Assembly (NCBI GenBank): GCA_002437665.1
Contig: DJQW01000001.1
Span: forward strand, 488,684-552,683
Direction: 5' to 3'
Length of the DNA stretch: 64,000 nt
Origin: Alphaproteobacteria bacterium UBA6376
GTDB lineage: Bacteria; Pseudomonadota; Alphaproteobacteria; Rs-D84
The stretch's first letter is position 1. Each line of letters starts with the position of its first letter. The position numbers and the translations under genes are program-made. Below, piece after piece: positions 1 to 8,616 of this stretch. The notes below the pieces were generated by a model. That model did not search any database. It had not been told where the DNA came from and was given only the letters and a program-made list of their open reading frames with translations.

Positions 1-54
1 TAAGTACAAATTTGCGCACAGGCGTGCGAAAGCACACCGAGCGAGACAGTTTTC

Positions 55-84
55 AACGGTCGCGTCAGCGGCCGTTTAATTTTT
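55..84 (+). terminator. Rho-independent terminator
   Basis: A perfect 9-bp stem (one G-U pair) at 55-63/68-76 with a GTCA loop is followed by TAATTTTT. It presumably ends a transcript that lies mostly upstream of the window. I recognise no gene in bases 1-54. Confidence 0.6.
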
Positions 85-114
85 CGGGACACAGGGACGA
101 AGAACCCGAAGAAG

Positions 115-132
115 GGGTTCGACAATGAGTAA
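115..132 (+). repeat. 18-bp repeat, inverted copy at 38297-38314
   Basis: An 18-bp sequence ending in gacaatgagtaa occurs here on the + strand and exactly on the - strand at 38297-38314. Both copies lie just beyond a terminator hairpin whose tail reads TTTAATTT. The role is unknown. The rest of bases 1-222 holds only the terminator and a GC-rich hairpin (132-160), which could end the - strand gene at 223. Confidence 0.5.
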
Positions 133-222
133 ACGCGCCCGTATGTTTGACGGGCGCGTTGTCACGAATGCCCCGCAGTCCCACGCAACGCGTGGGCGAG
201 GGAACCGCAATCATACTTTATG

Positions 223-1422
223 TTATCGTTGTTTTTGTGCGCACAACTGGTTATTCAAATTATTGAATTTCATTGTGGTGTATTGTTTCAGCATATCTGG
301 ATTTTCATTCACAACGCGCATTATTTCATGCGGGTATGCGGCAACCCCGCCCCTGTCCAGACATGGGGTTACGGTTCTGAAATTTTTCTCTTGGAAAATA
401 TCGTCGTCAAAATACAGGTGTATTGAATCGCCAATCAATCGTACGCTGGCGGTGTCACCACGTGCCTGCATCATCAGTGGAATAATTGGTGTGCGTGCAA
501 TTCGTGGGCCGATTATGTGCGACATTTTTACCTTTTGCGATTTGCCCGCCACGGCGTTATTTACGCGACGTGTAAATTCCGCGGCATCCATGGTTGGTTC
601 AACACCATATTGCTGGGCATAAATCATGACTGTTTTTGGGTCATGCAAATCGTCCAATACCGGCGCGTCGCGGTTCAGTTTTTGCAATGTCTGGGCATAG
701 TTCGCATATATCTGTTTGTCGTTCGGCACGTTGTCGGACAACAAGACATAGTACTGGAACGTATTGAACAAATCGACATAGCACCACAGTTCATTATGCT
801 GGGAAAATAAAATCATGTTGTGGAACGGTGTGGTGACGGGTTCTGATTCTATAAACGCATCAACCGGATTCAGTGGGCAAAACGGCACAACAGGGTAATT
901 GTACTGTATACTGTTCACGGTGTTGCCCGCACGGTCAACCGCCAGCCCAGATGCCAAATATTTGAAATCTACATTTTGTGACATGGCATAGTTAAACGCA
1001 ATCTTGGCCATACCGGTTTGGAACGCACCATTTTGCAGGTCAAAATTATACGACACAATCTGTGGTGGTGTTGGTAATTTTGATATGTCGCAACGTAATG
1101 CGCGACTTAAATCAGGACACGAAACAACACGACCACCCTTGATGTTTGCACTGTATTCCGTGCCATTATATGAAACAGTTCCCGTGCACGGTGGCATAGA
1201 TTTAGTATTGTTTGTCTTGGAAAAATTATCAATGCGGCTGATAATTGGGTTAAATGTCTTGGTAAACGGCGCATCAATATACTTGCTGATGTAATTGTTG
1301 CATTCAGGACAGCAAATATCCTCGGATTCCAGCAACCCGCCCAGCGCGTTTTGTATAACGTGCTCGCTGCTGCGGGTTGTGATTTCTTTGTTGCAATAAA
1401 TACAATATTGTCTGTGTTCCAT
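223..1422 (-). CDS. HNH-type zinc-binding protein (putative endonuclease)
   Basis: This 399-aa protein has an N-terminal Cys-x2-Cys near residues 8-11, a following EHV motif and a second Cys-x2-Cys near residues 38-41. That pattern matches the HNH_5-type zinc/nuclease fold, which is usually followed, as here, by a long uncharacterised region. No signal peptide or membrane segment is visible. The start is ATG at 1422. A TACAAT -10 box ends 7 nt before it and there is no Shine-Dalgarno, so the mRNA may be leaderless. A nuclease role is inferred from the motif only, and the C-terminal 300 residues are unrecognised. Confidence 0.6.
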   Translation of the reverse strand: MEHRQYCIYCNKEITTRSSEHVIQNALGGLLESEDICCPECNNYISKYIDAPFTKTFNPIISRIDNFSKTNNTKSMPPCTGTVSYNGTEYSANIKGGRVVSCPDLSRALRCDISKLPTPPQIVSYNFDLQNGAFQTGMAKIAFNYAMSQNVDFKYLASGLAVDRAGNTVNSIQYNYPVVPFCPLNPVDAFIESEPVTTPFHNMILFSQHNELWCYVDLFNTFQYYVLLSDNVPNDKQIYANYAQTLQKLNRDAPVLDDLHDPKTVMIYAQQYGVEPTMDAAEFTRRVNNAVAGKSQKVKMSHIIGPRIARTPIIPLMMQARGDTASVRLIGDSIHLYFDDDIFQEKNFRTVTPCLDRGGVAAYPHEIMRVVNENPDMLKQYTTMKFNNLNNQLCAQKQR

Positions 1423-1429
1423 ATTGAAT

Positions 1430-1435
1430 ATTGTA
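1430..1435 (-). promoter_or_regulatory. -10 box of the HNH gene (leaderless geometry)
   Basis: TACAAT on the - strand is separated by exactly 7 nt from the ATG at 1422, which would place the transcription start at or next to the start codon. Confidence 0.45.
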
Positions 1436-1492
1436 ATACAAATACGCGTTTTGTCAAGACGGTTAAACGTTTTTTTTGTGCCGGTTTTATGT

Positions 1493-1498
1493 TATAAT
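1493..1498 (+). promoter_or_regulatory. -10 box for the GNAT/YoaP gene
   Basis: Consensus TATAAT lies 19 nt before the ATG at 1518, with the purine-rich AAAAAAGG Shine-Dalgarno in between. The -35 element is weak. Confidence 0.5.
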
Positions 1499-1517
1499 TC
1501 CCAAAAAAGGAACACGT

Positions 1518-2264
1518 ATGCCGGAATTTATAAATTTAACACCTGAAAATATCGCGGACGAACATCTGTGCTGTATTATTCGCAGTCGTACCAAACATCC
1601 GGGGGTAGAGGCAAAACGTGCGTGGTTGCGCGACCGTCTGGCATCGGGGCATGTGTTTCGCAAGCTGAATGCGCGCGGTACGTGTTTTATTGAATACGCG
1701 CCATTGGACGCGGCGTGGACACCGATTGTGGGCGATAATTATTACTATATTTATTGCCTGTGGGTGTTGCCGCCGTTTCGTGGACATGGATATGGCGCGG
1801 AATTGCTGAATTATTGTATCGATGATGCCCGTCGCGCTGGTGCGTCTGGGGTTTGTATGCTGGGCGCGGATCGACAACGTGCATGGCTGTCTGACCAGAA
1901 TTTTGCGCGCACGCATGGATTCAAAACGGTTGATAAAACGAACAATGGTTACGAGTTGTTGGCGTTGTCATTTGATGGAACTGTGCCGCATTTCCCAGAC
2001 GCGGTGAAAAGCCCGCACATTGACACAGACATTCTGACCATATTTTATGATGACCAATGTCCGTACATGGCCCAGACGATTGATATGGTGCGTGAATATT
2101 GCACCGCGCATAATGTGCCGGTAAATTTGCATCATGTGGACAGCGTTGCTGCGGCGAAATCATTACCGTGCGTGTTTAATAATTTTGCGGTATTTTATCG
2201 TGGCGTGTTTCAAACGGTGAACCTGTTGACGGCGGACGCGCTGGCACGAATTTTATCAGAATAA
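1518..2264 (+). CDS. GNAT acetyltransferase with YoaP-like C-terminal domain
   Basis: The 248-aa protein has an N-terminal GNAT fold; the acetyl-CoA-binding region around residues 75-95 reads VLPPFRGHGYGAELL. The C-terminal part (about 170-248), starting with the CPY motif, resembles the thioredoxin-like YoaP domain found fused to GNAT domains. The ATG at 1518 is preferred over an upstream in-frame start because AAAAAAGG sits 7 nt before it. The substrate cannot be told from sequence. It is monocistronic, with its own TATAAT promoter. Confidence 0.8.
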   Translation: MPEFINLTPENIADEHLCCIIRSRTKHPGVEAKRAWLRDRLASGHVFRKLNARGTCFIEYAPLDAAWTPIVGDNYYYIYCLWVLPPFRGHGYGAELLNYCIDDARRAGASGVCMLGADRQRAWLSDQNFARTHGFKTVDKTNNGYELLALSFDGTVPHFPDAVKSPHIDTDILTIFYDDQCPYMAQTIDMVREYCTAHNVPVNLHHVDSVAAAKSLPCVFNNFAVFYRGVFQTVNLLTADALARILSE

Positions 2265-2271
2265 ATAGACG

Positions 2272-2299
2272 TTGACTTTATTGCTTTTATTGCTAGCAT
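2272..2299 (+). promoter_or_regulatory. Sigma-70-type promoter of the ABC exporter
   Basis: TTGACT and TAGCAT are separated by 16 nt, 24 nt upstream of the ATG at 2324. Confidence 0.5.
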
Positions 2300-2323
2300 C
2301 TGGGTGATTGTACAGGTTAGAAG

Positions 2324-4096
2324 ATGCAGGATTTACCACGGAAAGTTTCAACATTTTATATTCACAGATTTTGGCGGTATGCCGGCCCAGTTGCGGTTTT
2401 ATTTTTAATCCTATCGTTTATTGATATTTTTGGCGTAACACTGTTGCCATCGTTTTTCTTGAAATATGTTGTTGGTGCGCTGGAATCTGCGCCGGCCGCC
2501 GCGGTGGCTCAGATTATTGTGCCCGCGGTTGTGGCGTGGTTGATTGTGCGTGGTGTGATGATTGGCGCGTCTATATTGCGTTGGACGGTGTTTGATAATT
2601 ATATCAAGTATCGCGCGAATAACCGGATTTCGGCGGAATTGTATAACTATGTTTTTCACCAAAATATGGATTTCTATGCCAATTCCATGCCTGGGAAAAT
2701 CGGCAGCCAGATAAACCAGATTGCCGAAACGTTCCCCGCGGCAATATCACTGTTGGGTGACGGGCTGGCAACATTGATGTTGTTTGTGGTGTCGTTTGGC
2801 GCATTGTTCCAGATTGGTTGGCAATTTGTTGCACTGATTATGGGCGTGGTGGCATTTCGTGTTGTGTGGGGGTGCGTCACATACAAATACGCGATGCGTG
2901 CGGCCGCCGCGCGTGCCCGTGCAATGAATACGTTACAGGGGCGGTTGCTGGACGCATTGTCTAATTTTTCGGCGGTAAAATTGTTCGCGCGTGCGCAGTG
3001 GGAACAACGCGCGGTTATGCCAGAACGCACAGCGTTTGAACGCGCGGGCCGTAATGCGAACTATAAATCACGCCTGTTTTGGGCCCCGGGGAATGTAGTG
3101 GTAGATTGGTTTGGGTTCGGCATGCTGATATTGCTGTGTGGGTATATGTACGCGGCGGGCAGTGTGACATTGGCGGACGTATCGTTTGTTCTGGCCTTGT
3201 TTGGCAGTTTAAGTGGCATGTCATTCAGTTTAATTATGCTGATAAAAGAATTTGTGAACACGTGGGGCAATGCGGTCGGTTCGTATAACGTGCTGGTACA
3301 ACCAATCATCCTGCGCGATGCGCCAAATGCCACGACATTGCGCGTGCCACGTGGCGATATAGAAATCCGCAATTTGTCATTCAAATACACGGACAAGATG
3401 ATTTTGGAAAATCTGTCCCTGCATATTCGCGCGGGCGAACGCATCGGTCTGGTCGGGTCAAGTGGTGCGGGTAAAACAACACTGGTCAACCTGATTATGC
3501 GCCTGTATGATCCGACGGACGGCGCGATATTGATTGATGGTCAGGATATTCGCACCGTTACCCAAGATTCCCTGCACGAAAACATTTCGTTTATTCCCCA
3601 AGAACCGACAATGTTTAACCGCACGGTTGCGGACAATATCGCGTATGGTGCGCCGAACGCGAACCTGCGCCAGATTCGCAGTGCCGCGCGCTTTGCGTCG
3701 GCGGACGATTTCATTATGCGTATGCCGGCGCACTATGACACAATCGTGGGCGATCGTGGAATAAAACTGTCGGGCGGTCAACGCCAGCGTATCGCCATCG
3801 CGCGCGCATTGTTGAAAAATGCCCCCATCTTGATTCTGGACGAGGCCACCGCCGCCTTGGACAGCGAAACAGAGGTCGCCATTCAATCCAGTTTTGATAA
3901 ACTGAGTCATAATCGTACCACGGTTGTGATTGCGCACCGTTTGTCGACATTGCGCAATATGGACAGAATTGTCGTCTTGGACGGTGGCCATATTGCAGAG
4001 GTTGGCTCGCATCAGCAACTGTTGCGTCGCAAAGACGGAATTTACAAACGCCTGTGGCAGATGCAATCGGGCGGATTTGTTCCCGATGAACAATAA
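2324..4096 (+). CDS. MsbA-like ABC exporter, fused membrane and ATPase domains
   Basis: The 590-aa half-transporter has an N-terminal six-helix exporter domain (about 20-320) and a C-terminal nucleotide-binding domain. The ATPase carries Walker A GSSGAGKTT (near residue 385), signature LSGGQ, Walker B ILILDEAT and an H-loop IAHRLST. It should act as a homodimer in the inner membrane. Lipid A flipping (MsbA) is possible, but this superfamily also exports peptides and drugs, so the substrate stays open. A good promoter lies just upstream, and a small lipoprotein gene follows 19 bp downstream and may be co-transcribed. Confidence 0.85.
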   Translation: MQDLPRKVSTFYIHRFWRYAGPVAVLFLILSFIDIFGVTLLPSFFLKYVVGALESAPAAAVAQIIVPAVVAWLIVRGVMIGASILRWTVFDNYIKYRANNRISAELYNYVFHQNMDFYANSMPGKIGSQINQIAETFPAAISLLGDGLATLMLFVVSFGALFQIGWQFVALIMGVVAFRVVWGCVTYKYAMRAAAARARAMNTLQGRLLDALSNFSAVKLFARAQWEQRAVMPERTAFERAGRNANYKSRLFWAPGNVVVDWFGFGMLILLCGYMYAAGSVTLADVSFVLALFGSLSGMSFSLIMLIKEFVNTWGNAVGSYNVLVQPIILRDAPNATTLRVPRGDIEIRNLSFKYTDKMILENLSLHIRAGERIGLVGSSGAGKTTLVNLIMRLYDPTDGAILIDGQDIRTVTQDSLHENISFIPQEPTMFNRTVADNIAYGAPNANLRQIRSAARFASADDFIMRMPAHYDTIVGDRGIKLSGGQRQRIAIARALLKNAPILILDEATAALDSETEVAIQSSFDKLSHNRTTVVIAHRLSTLRNMDRIVVLDGGHIAEVGSHQQLLRRKDGIYKRLWQMQSGGFVPDEQ

Positions 4097-4115
4097 AAAC
4101 AAAAGGAAGTATGGT

Positions 4116-4487
4116 ATGCGAAAAATTTGTGTTTTGTGTGCGGTTGCGTTGTGTGTGGCGTCTTGTGGAACGATTGGTATCGGCAGCAATCACGATACAA
4201 TGGTATATAATAATTCTGATAAACCAATCGTTGTGTCTGCCGACAGTGGGGTATATAAAATCAACCCAGAACAGAGTATGCAGGTTTATTCTGCAAACGA
4301 TATGACGATTACCAGCAAAAACACAAATTGTCCATCGGCGGTGGTAATGCGTTCTACAAATACGGCGGCGGTTGTTTTAGATGTGTTCCCTGGATTTGTG
4401 CTGGGTATTATTCCTATTTTGGTTGATGCGATTTCTAATAATTTGTACAAGATGCCCAACACATATTCGTATTCGTGTGTGATGTAG
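4116..4487 (+). CDS. Small putative lipoprotein
   Basis: The 123-aa protein starts with a signal peptide ending in a lipobox (VALCVASC, acylated Cys near residue 14). The mature part is mostly beta-type, with a hydrophobic glycine/proline-containing stretch near residues 86-105 that could be membrane-associated. The ATG at 4116 is supported by AAAAGGAAG 7 nt upstream. I do not recognise the family. Its position behind the ABC exporter may indicate co-transcription, not necessarily shared function. Confidence 0.65.
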   Translation: MRKICVLCAVALCVASCGTIGIGSNHDTMVYNNSDKPIVVSADSGVYKINPEQSMQVYSANDMTITSKNTNCPSAVVMRSTNTAAVVLDVFPGFVLGIIPILVDAISNNLYKMPNTYSYSCVM

Positions 4488-4502
4488 TGGGCGCAAATCG
4501 CA

Positions 4503-5216
4503 ATGGAAAAATATATTGATGCACATTGCCATTATGTCCCGTGCGATGATATCGCGCCGGTGGCGGGTTTTGTGTATAATTCCGCACGACCATCTGATTG
4601 GGCGCGTGCCGTCGCGGCATCGCACGCCGCGGGCGGGGCGGGCGCGATTGGTATTCACCCATGGTATGTGGATGAATTGACACCCGATTTGGCGGCCCAG
4701 ATGACAACTGCACTGCGCGATAATCCAGCATTGATGATTGGCGAAATTGGTCTGGACAGGGCGCGCGGCAATATTGATGCGCAAATGCCCGTGTTCCTGC
4801 GCCAGTTGGAAATGGCGCGCGAATTGAACCGCACGGTGCATATTCACTGTGTTCGCGCGTGGGATGTGATGTTAAATGTTTTTGCGACGCGCCGCCAACT
4901 GCCACCGGCAATAATTATTCATGGCGGCGTCCCCAGTGCCGATATCGTGCACGCCGTGATGCAACATGCAAACGCGTACTTTTCATATGGCGCGGTGAGT
5001 GGCGGTGGCGTCGCTGCATCAATTTCGGTTGCGCCAATCGACCGTATTTTGGTTGAATCAGACGCGGCGTCGCCCGCCGTTGCGCGTGCAATTTTACCAC
5101 GGACGGTGGAACAAATCGCAAACCTGTTGGGGCGCGATGTGCGTGCCATGGCGGAAATAATTTACAATAATTCATACGGGGTAATTACAAATGGCGGACA
5201 GATTACACAGAATTAG
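4503..5216 (+). CDS. TatD-family metal-dependent hydrolase/DNase
   Basis: The 237-aa protein has the TatD metal-site signature: N-terminal HxH (DAHCH), GEIGLD with the bridging Glu, VHIHC, IIHGG and a late VESD Asp. TatD enzymes are cytosolic TIM-barrel 3'-5' nucleases. The end overlaps tcdA by 26 bp, indicating translational coupling. At 237 aa it is slightly shorter than the usual 250-265. Confidence 0.85.
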   Translation: MEKYIDAHCHYVPCDDIAPVAGFVYNSARPSDWARAVAASHAAGGAGAIGIHPWYVDELTPDLAAQMTTALRDNPALMIGEIGLDRARGNIDAQMPVFLRQLEMARELNRTVHIHCVRAWDVMLNVFATRRQLPPAIIIHGGVPSADIVHAVMQHANAYFSYGAVSGGGVAASISVAPIDRILVESDAASPAVARAILPRTVEQIANLLGRDVRAMAEIIYNNSYGVITNGGQITQN

Positions 5217-5874
5217 ATTCTTGCTGGGTGATACGGCGATTGAAAAATTGCGCGCCGCAACGGTTATGGTTGTTGGCTGTGGCGCGGTGGGGTCTTTTGC
5301 TATCGAGGCCTTGGCCCGCAGTGGTGTTGGTCACATCGTTGTGGTTGATTTTGACACGGTCGAAGAATCAAATATCAATCGTCAACTGTTCGCATTGACA
5401 TCAACAATCGGTATGGCAAAGGTTGACGTTGCCGCGGCGCGCATTCGTGATATCAACCCCGAAACGCTCGTCACACCGTGCCGCATGTTTTTTGACGCGC
5501 AAAACGCGCCCGATGTGCAGCCCGATTTTGTGATTGATGCGATTGATTCTGTGGATTCCAAAATTGCACTGTATAATTGGTGCAATGCGCACAAAATTCC
5601 ATTTATTTCCAGTATGGGTGCGGCGCGCAAGACCGACCCGTCACAAATCAGGGTGGGGCGGTTGTCCAAAACAACTGTATGCCCGTTGGCGGCCAAGATT
5701 CGCCGATTGGCACGTGACGCGCACATTCCTGATTTCCCTGTCGTGTATTCGACCGAGCCCGCCAACCCAAACGTTGCCGCTGGTCGTGTGTTCGGTTCAA
5801 TTATCACAATCACGGGTGCATTTGGCTTGAATTGTGCAAACTATGCCATAAAAAATATCGTAGAACGTGCGTAA
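5191..5874 (+). CDS. tcdA: tRNA threonylcarbamoyladenosine dehydratase (ThiF/MoeB fold)
   Basis: The 227-aa protein has the E1-like Rossmann motif GCGAVGSFA (near 30), the acidic strand end VVVDFD and SNINRQ, where the Arg helps bind ATP. These match TcdA/CsdL, which cyclises t6A37 to ct6A in ANN-decoding tRNAs using ATP. It lacks the extra C-terminal length of E. coli TcdA (about 268 aa), so another ThiF-family role cannot be excluded. It is translationally coupled to the tatD-like gene. Confidence 0.8.
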   Translation: MADRLHRIRFLLGDTAIEKLRAATVMVVGCGAVGSFAIEALARSGVGHIVVVDFDTVEESNINRQLFALTSTIGMAKVDVAAARIRDINPETLVTPCRMFFDAQNAPDVQPDFVIDAIDSVDSKIALYNWCNAHKIPFISSMGAARKTDPSQIRVGRLSKTTVCPLAAKIRRLARDAHIPDFPVVYSTEPANPNVAAGRVFGSIITITGAFGLNCANYAIKNIVERA

Positions 5875-5958
5875 AAACGCGGCAATGGGTATCGGTATAC
5901 GCTCAAAAATGCGCGGATTTGTGCGGCTAAGAACGTTTTCCTAAGTGTAATAAACGAT

Positions 5959-5987
5959 TTGCACGTGTTGCGCGAAACATTTATAAT
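5959..5987 (+). promoter_or_regulatory. Strong sigma-70-type promoter of the DUF378 gene
   Basis: TTGCAC, 17-nt spacer and perfect TATAAT, followed by a leader of about 42 nt with AAAGGAG before the ATG at 6036. The rest of the 160-bp gap (5875-6035) shows nothing else. Confidence 0.65.
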
Positions 5988-6035
5988 TACCATGTCTTAT
6001 CACAGACAAAAACAACCTGCACAAAGGAGAAAAAG

Positions 6036-6248
6036 ATGAGAGGACTGGTAAATTATGTCTTGAAACCGTTGACCTTTATCGGGGCCCTGAACTGGGGACT
6101 GATTGGTATATTCGGTTTCGATTTGGTCGCATGGATTTTCGGGTCGGCCACCATCGCCAGCAGTATCGTTTACAGCATAATCGGTATTGCCGCACTGGTT
6201 TGGTTGATTTGGATTTTCGTTGACCAGCCCGTACATAATGAACGCTGA
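6036..6248 (+). CDS. DUF378 family small inner-membrane protein
   Basis: This 70-aa protein has two hydrophobic helices (about 12-35 and 42-65) and the typical DUF378 (YuzA-like) start, with LTFIGALNWGLIG near residues 12-24. The function of the family is unknown. It has its own strong promoter, an AAAGGAG ribosome site and a terminator straight after, so it is an independent and probably well-expressed unit. It ends in TGA, one of several clear TGA stops in the window. Confidence 0.8.
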   Translation: MRGLVNYVLKPLTFIGALNWGLIGIFGFDLVAWIFGSATIASSIVYSIIGIAALVWLIWIFVDQPVHNER

Positions 6249-6277
6249 TTGCGTTTCACAGTTTTCATGTCATTTTT

Positions 6278-6298
6278 CGCCCCCAACGGGGCGTTTTT
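6278..6298 (+). terminator. Rho-independent terminator after the DUF378 gene
   Basis: CGCCCC / GGGGCG stem with a 4-nt loop followed by TTTTTATTT. Confidence 0.75.
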
Positions 6299-6632
6299 AT
6301 TTCTCGTTCATATGCGCTAATGCGTTGGCAACAATTTCTTTTTCAGATTTCTTTAATCGCCATGTGTCTAACGCGTGTTGGAACATTTCGGCTTTGCGCG
6401 CGTTAAATTCGTCTGGCATCAGTTCGCCTTTGATTGAATTGCAAATCTGGTGCGCTGGGAACAGGTTGTCGCGATAATCTGTCCCGCCGTGCATTTTAGG
6501 AATATAGTGGTCGATGGACATTTTCTGTTTTTTTAGTATAGGTTGACCGCAAATACTGCAACAGATATTTCCGCACAGCAACAGTTCAAATTTCAACGTA
6601 ATGGTTATCTTGTGTGTTTCTGTGCGTTCCAT
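6297..6632 (-). CDS. HNH endonuclease
   Basis: The 111-aa protein has the full HNH pattern: CSIC, then DHYIPK, then NLFPAHQICN, with an HxxC second zinc half-site. The start at 6632 leaves a compact family-length protein; an in-frame ATG at 6692 would add 20 residues without motif. It diverges from the OLD-type gene. Small HNH proteins serve in phage packaging, homing or defence, and context (neighbouring OLD nuclease) favours an accessory role. Confidence 0.75.
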   Translation of the reverse strand: MERTETHKITITLKFELLLCGNICCSICGQPILKKQKMSIDHYIPKMHGGTDYRDNLFPAHQICNSIKGELMPDEFNARKAEMFQHALDTWRLKKSEKEIVANALAHMNEK

Positions 6633-6774
6633 ATGTAACCCCAATAAATATCTTATGCAATCACAATAGCGTCTTTTTGCCACAAATGTCAATGGGTTTT
6701 GTGTGACGAAACAGGTGCATTTATATTGACAAACAATAATTTTGTGTTATTTTTGTGGGCGTAACGGGGGTAAT

Positions 6775-8328
6775 ATGCAAATCAGTAAAGTCCATATTCA
6801 CAATATTTATTCAATCCAAGACGCAGAATTTACGTTGTCTGACTTTAATATGTTGGTCGGTAAAAACGGCGCGGGCAAAAGTAATATCATAAATGTTCTG
6901 CGTGGATTCTTACAGGGCGGTTCGCATTGCGGTCTGCGCGCCCCTGGCATGGCGTTTGATGGCAGTTTGCCCACCGAACCATTGTGGATAGAGGTTGAAT
7001 TTGACCTGACACCCGACGAGTTTGCGGCATTGCCAGCCGAACAACAGGCGATTCCAAACAAATTGCGCATCCGTAAAAACGTCCGCAATACTGTCGCCGC
7101 CTGTGCAGAAATCTTGGGCGAGGGCGGAATTACCGGCGTGCCGATGGATCGCGGAACATACGTCTGCACAAAAACGGGTATGGTGCGCACCAATGAAAAA
7201 TTGCCGTTTGATGTTGTCTTTATCGAACCCACAAACTATGACAAGTCATTGGTTACCGACGGGCGCGGGAACTATAAAATGCCCAGCGGCAAATTGCCGG
7301 CGAAAATTGCGTTGTCGCGTGTCCGCAGTGTTATTGGCGCAAAAGAATTACGTGCCACCGGCGTTATGGGCCAAATAAATGACCTGACCGGCAGTGGATT
7401 TGGGCAATCGTGGGTCAAACAGAGCAGTGGTATGCGTCGTGCCCAGCAAATACAATGCAGCATCAATGCACGTCACAAGCCAAACCGCCTGACGGTGATG
7501 TTGTGTGATGAACCGGAAAATTCCCTGCACCCCAGTTATTTGTCGACCGTGTCGGAATCCTTGCGCAATTTTTCCCAGCAAGAAAATTGTCAGGTTCTGT
7601 TATCAACGCACAGCCCGCAACTGGTGGCGGAAAACGCAACCGATTTGACCAATATTTTGCGCGTCGATAAATCAGACGGTTCTACCCGTGTGCATCAGTA
7701 CCAGAACTCGGCCCAAGATCCGATTTATAATCTGACGTTTTTGAATAATTTGGACAGGGCCAAGATGTTCTTTGCTGACCGTGTCATTTTGACCGAGGGC
7801 GAAACTGAATCCGCGTTCTTTAATTACATGATAAAAAATAAAATGTTCGCGGCGACGCCGGCGGCGGAAAACGTTGCCTTGGTAAATTGTCAGGGTAAAT
7901 TTTATATTCAGTATTATTCTCAAATCTTGACCCAGTACGGGATTCCGCACACGGCATTGTGGGATTTGGATCGTGGCAAATACCCGCAACATAACGAAGA
8001 CATTTTGAAATGCTTTAATGATTATATGTCTGTCGGGTATTGCTTTTATGAAAACATAGAGGCATTCAGTGGCACAACCAAAGTGCCAAATTTGCCCGCA
8101 CAAATAAACTTTATTCAAAAATATGCCGATGGCACAATCGACGCGCAACGACGCACAGAATTGGCCACGTTATTCAATAACTTGGTGCGCACACCCGACA
8201 CGCCAGAACCAGTGGTCGCCGACCCAAATTTCAAAACGGTTCAGGCATTCCAACACGTCCCCACCATCACCGCCCAACCCGTCGCCCTGGGCCTGTACAA
8301 AGTGATGTGTAAACAAAAGACGAAATAA
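6775..8328 (+). CDS. OLD-family ATPase with TOPRIM nuclease domain
   Basis: The 517-aa protein starts with an SMC/ABC-like ATPase: Walker A GKNGAGKSN at 29-37, and Walker B LCDEPENSLHP followed by the STHSPQ His motif near 250-285. It continues with a TOPRIM domain, with TEGETES near residue 342 and a DLDRG acidic motif near 400. That order defines OLD nucleases, several of which defend against phage (P2 Old, GajA of Gabija). No UvrD-like helicase follows, so this resembles a single-gene class 1 OLD, not Gabija. The ATG at 6775 follows a GGGGG-type ribosome site. Base composition matches the core genes. Confidence 0.85.
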   Translation: MQISKVHIHNIYSIQDAEFTLSDFNMLVGKNGAGKSNIINVLRGFLQGGSHCGLRAPGMAFDGSLPTEPLWIEVEFDLTPDEFAALPAEQQAIPNKLRIRKNVRNTVAACAEILGEGGITGVPMDRGTYVCTKTGMVRTNEKLPFDVVFIEPTNYDKSLVTDGRGNYKMPSGKLPAKIALSRVRSVIGAKELRATGVMGQINDLTGSGFGQSWVKQSSGMRRAQQIQCSINARHKPNRLTVMLCDEPENSLHPSYLSTVSESLRNFSQQENCQVLLSTHSPQLVAENATDLTNILRVDKSDGSTRVHQYQNSAQDPIYNLTFLNNLDRAKMFFADRVILTEGETESAFFNYMIKNKMFAATPAAENVALVNCQGKFYIQYYSQILTQYGIPHTALWDLDRGKYPQHNEDILKCFNDYMSVGYCFYENIEAFSGTTKVPNLPAQINFIQKYADGTIDAQRRTELATLFNNLVRTPDTPEPVVADPNFKTVQAFQHVPTITAQPVALGLYKVMCKQKTK

Positions 8329-8344
8329 AAATCTAAAAACGCTT

Positions 8345-8361
8345 CCGCCCAAGGCGGGTTT
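8345..8361 (+). terminator. Possible weak terminator after the OLD-type gene
   Basis: A CCGCC / GGCGG hairpin followed by only GTTTAA. The short T-run makes it a weak candidate. Confidence 0.35.
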
Positions 8362-8395
8362 AACCGTCCCAAAACTCCCCACCCAGAACCCCGCT

Positions 8396-8409
8396 ATACG
8401 GATTAACAG
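8396..8409. repeat. 14-bp direct repeat of the tRNA-Asn anticodon arm (att-like, left)
   Basis: Fourteen bases identical to the tRNA-Asn anticodon-loop segment at 10076-10089, in the same orientation. The two copies bracket the AT-rich AlbA_2 gene. This is what integration at a tRNA anticodon arm leaves behind, though no integrase remains. The 8329-8616 gap otherwise holds only a weak hairpin and AT-rich promoter-like sequence. Confidence 0.5.
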
Positions 8410-8616
8410 CAATAAAAAATCGGATATAATCCGCAGAAATTAGGAATTTTTATTGTATGCTATTGTGTAAAAATGGAAACCTGTCATCATATTGTGTGTA
8501 AAAACTTGTGGATTCATAAGGAATTTTAATACGCTTTTTATAAAACTTCAATCCTCCGATTATTATTTATGGTATAAGTATTGAATTTTATACCTTTTAT
8601 TATTACAATCAGTGCC

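Noticed and set aside
6775..8328. Gabija system (GajA-GajB)
   Set aside because: No UvrD-like helicase gene lies beside the OLD-type gene.
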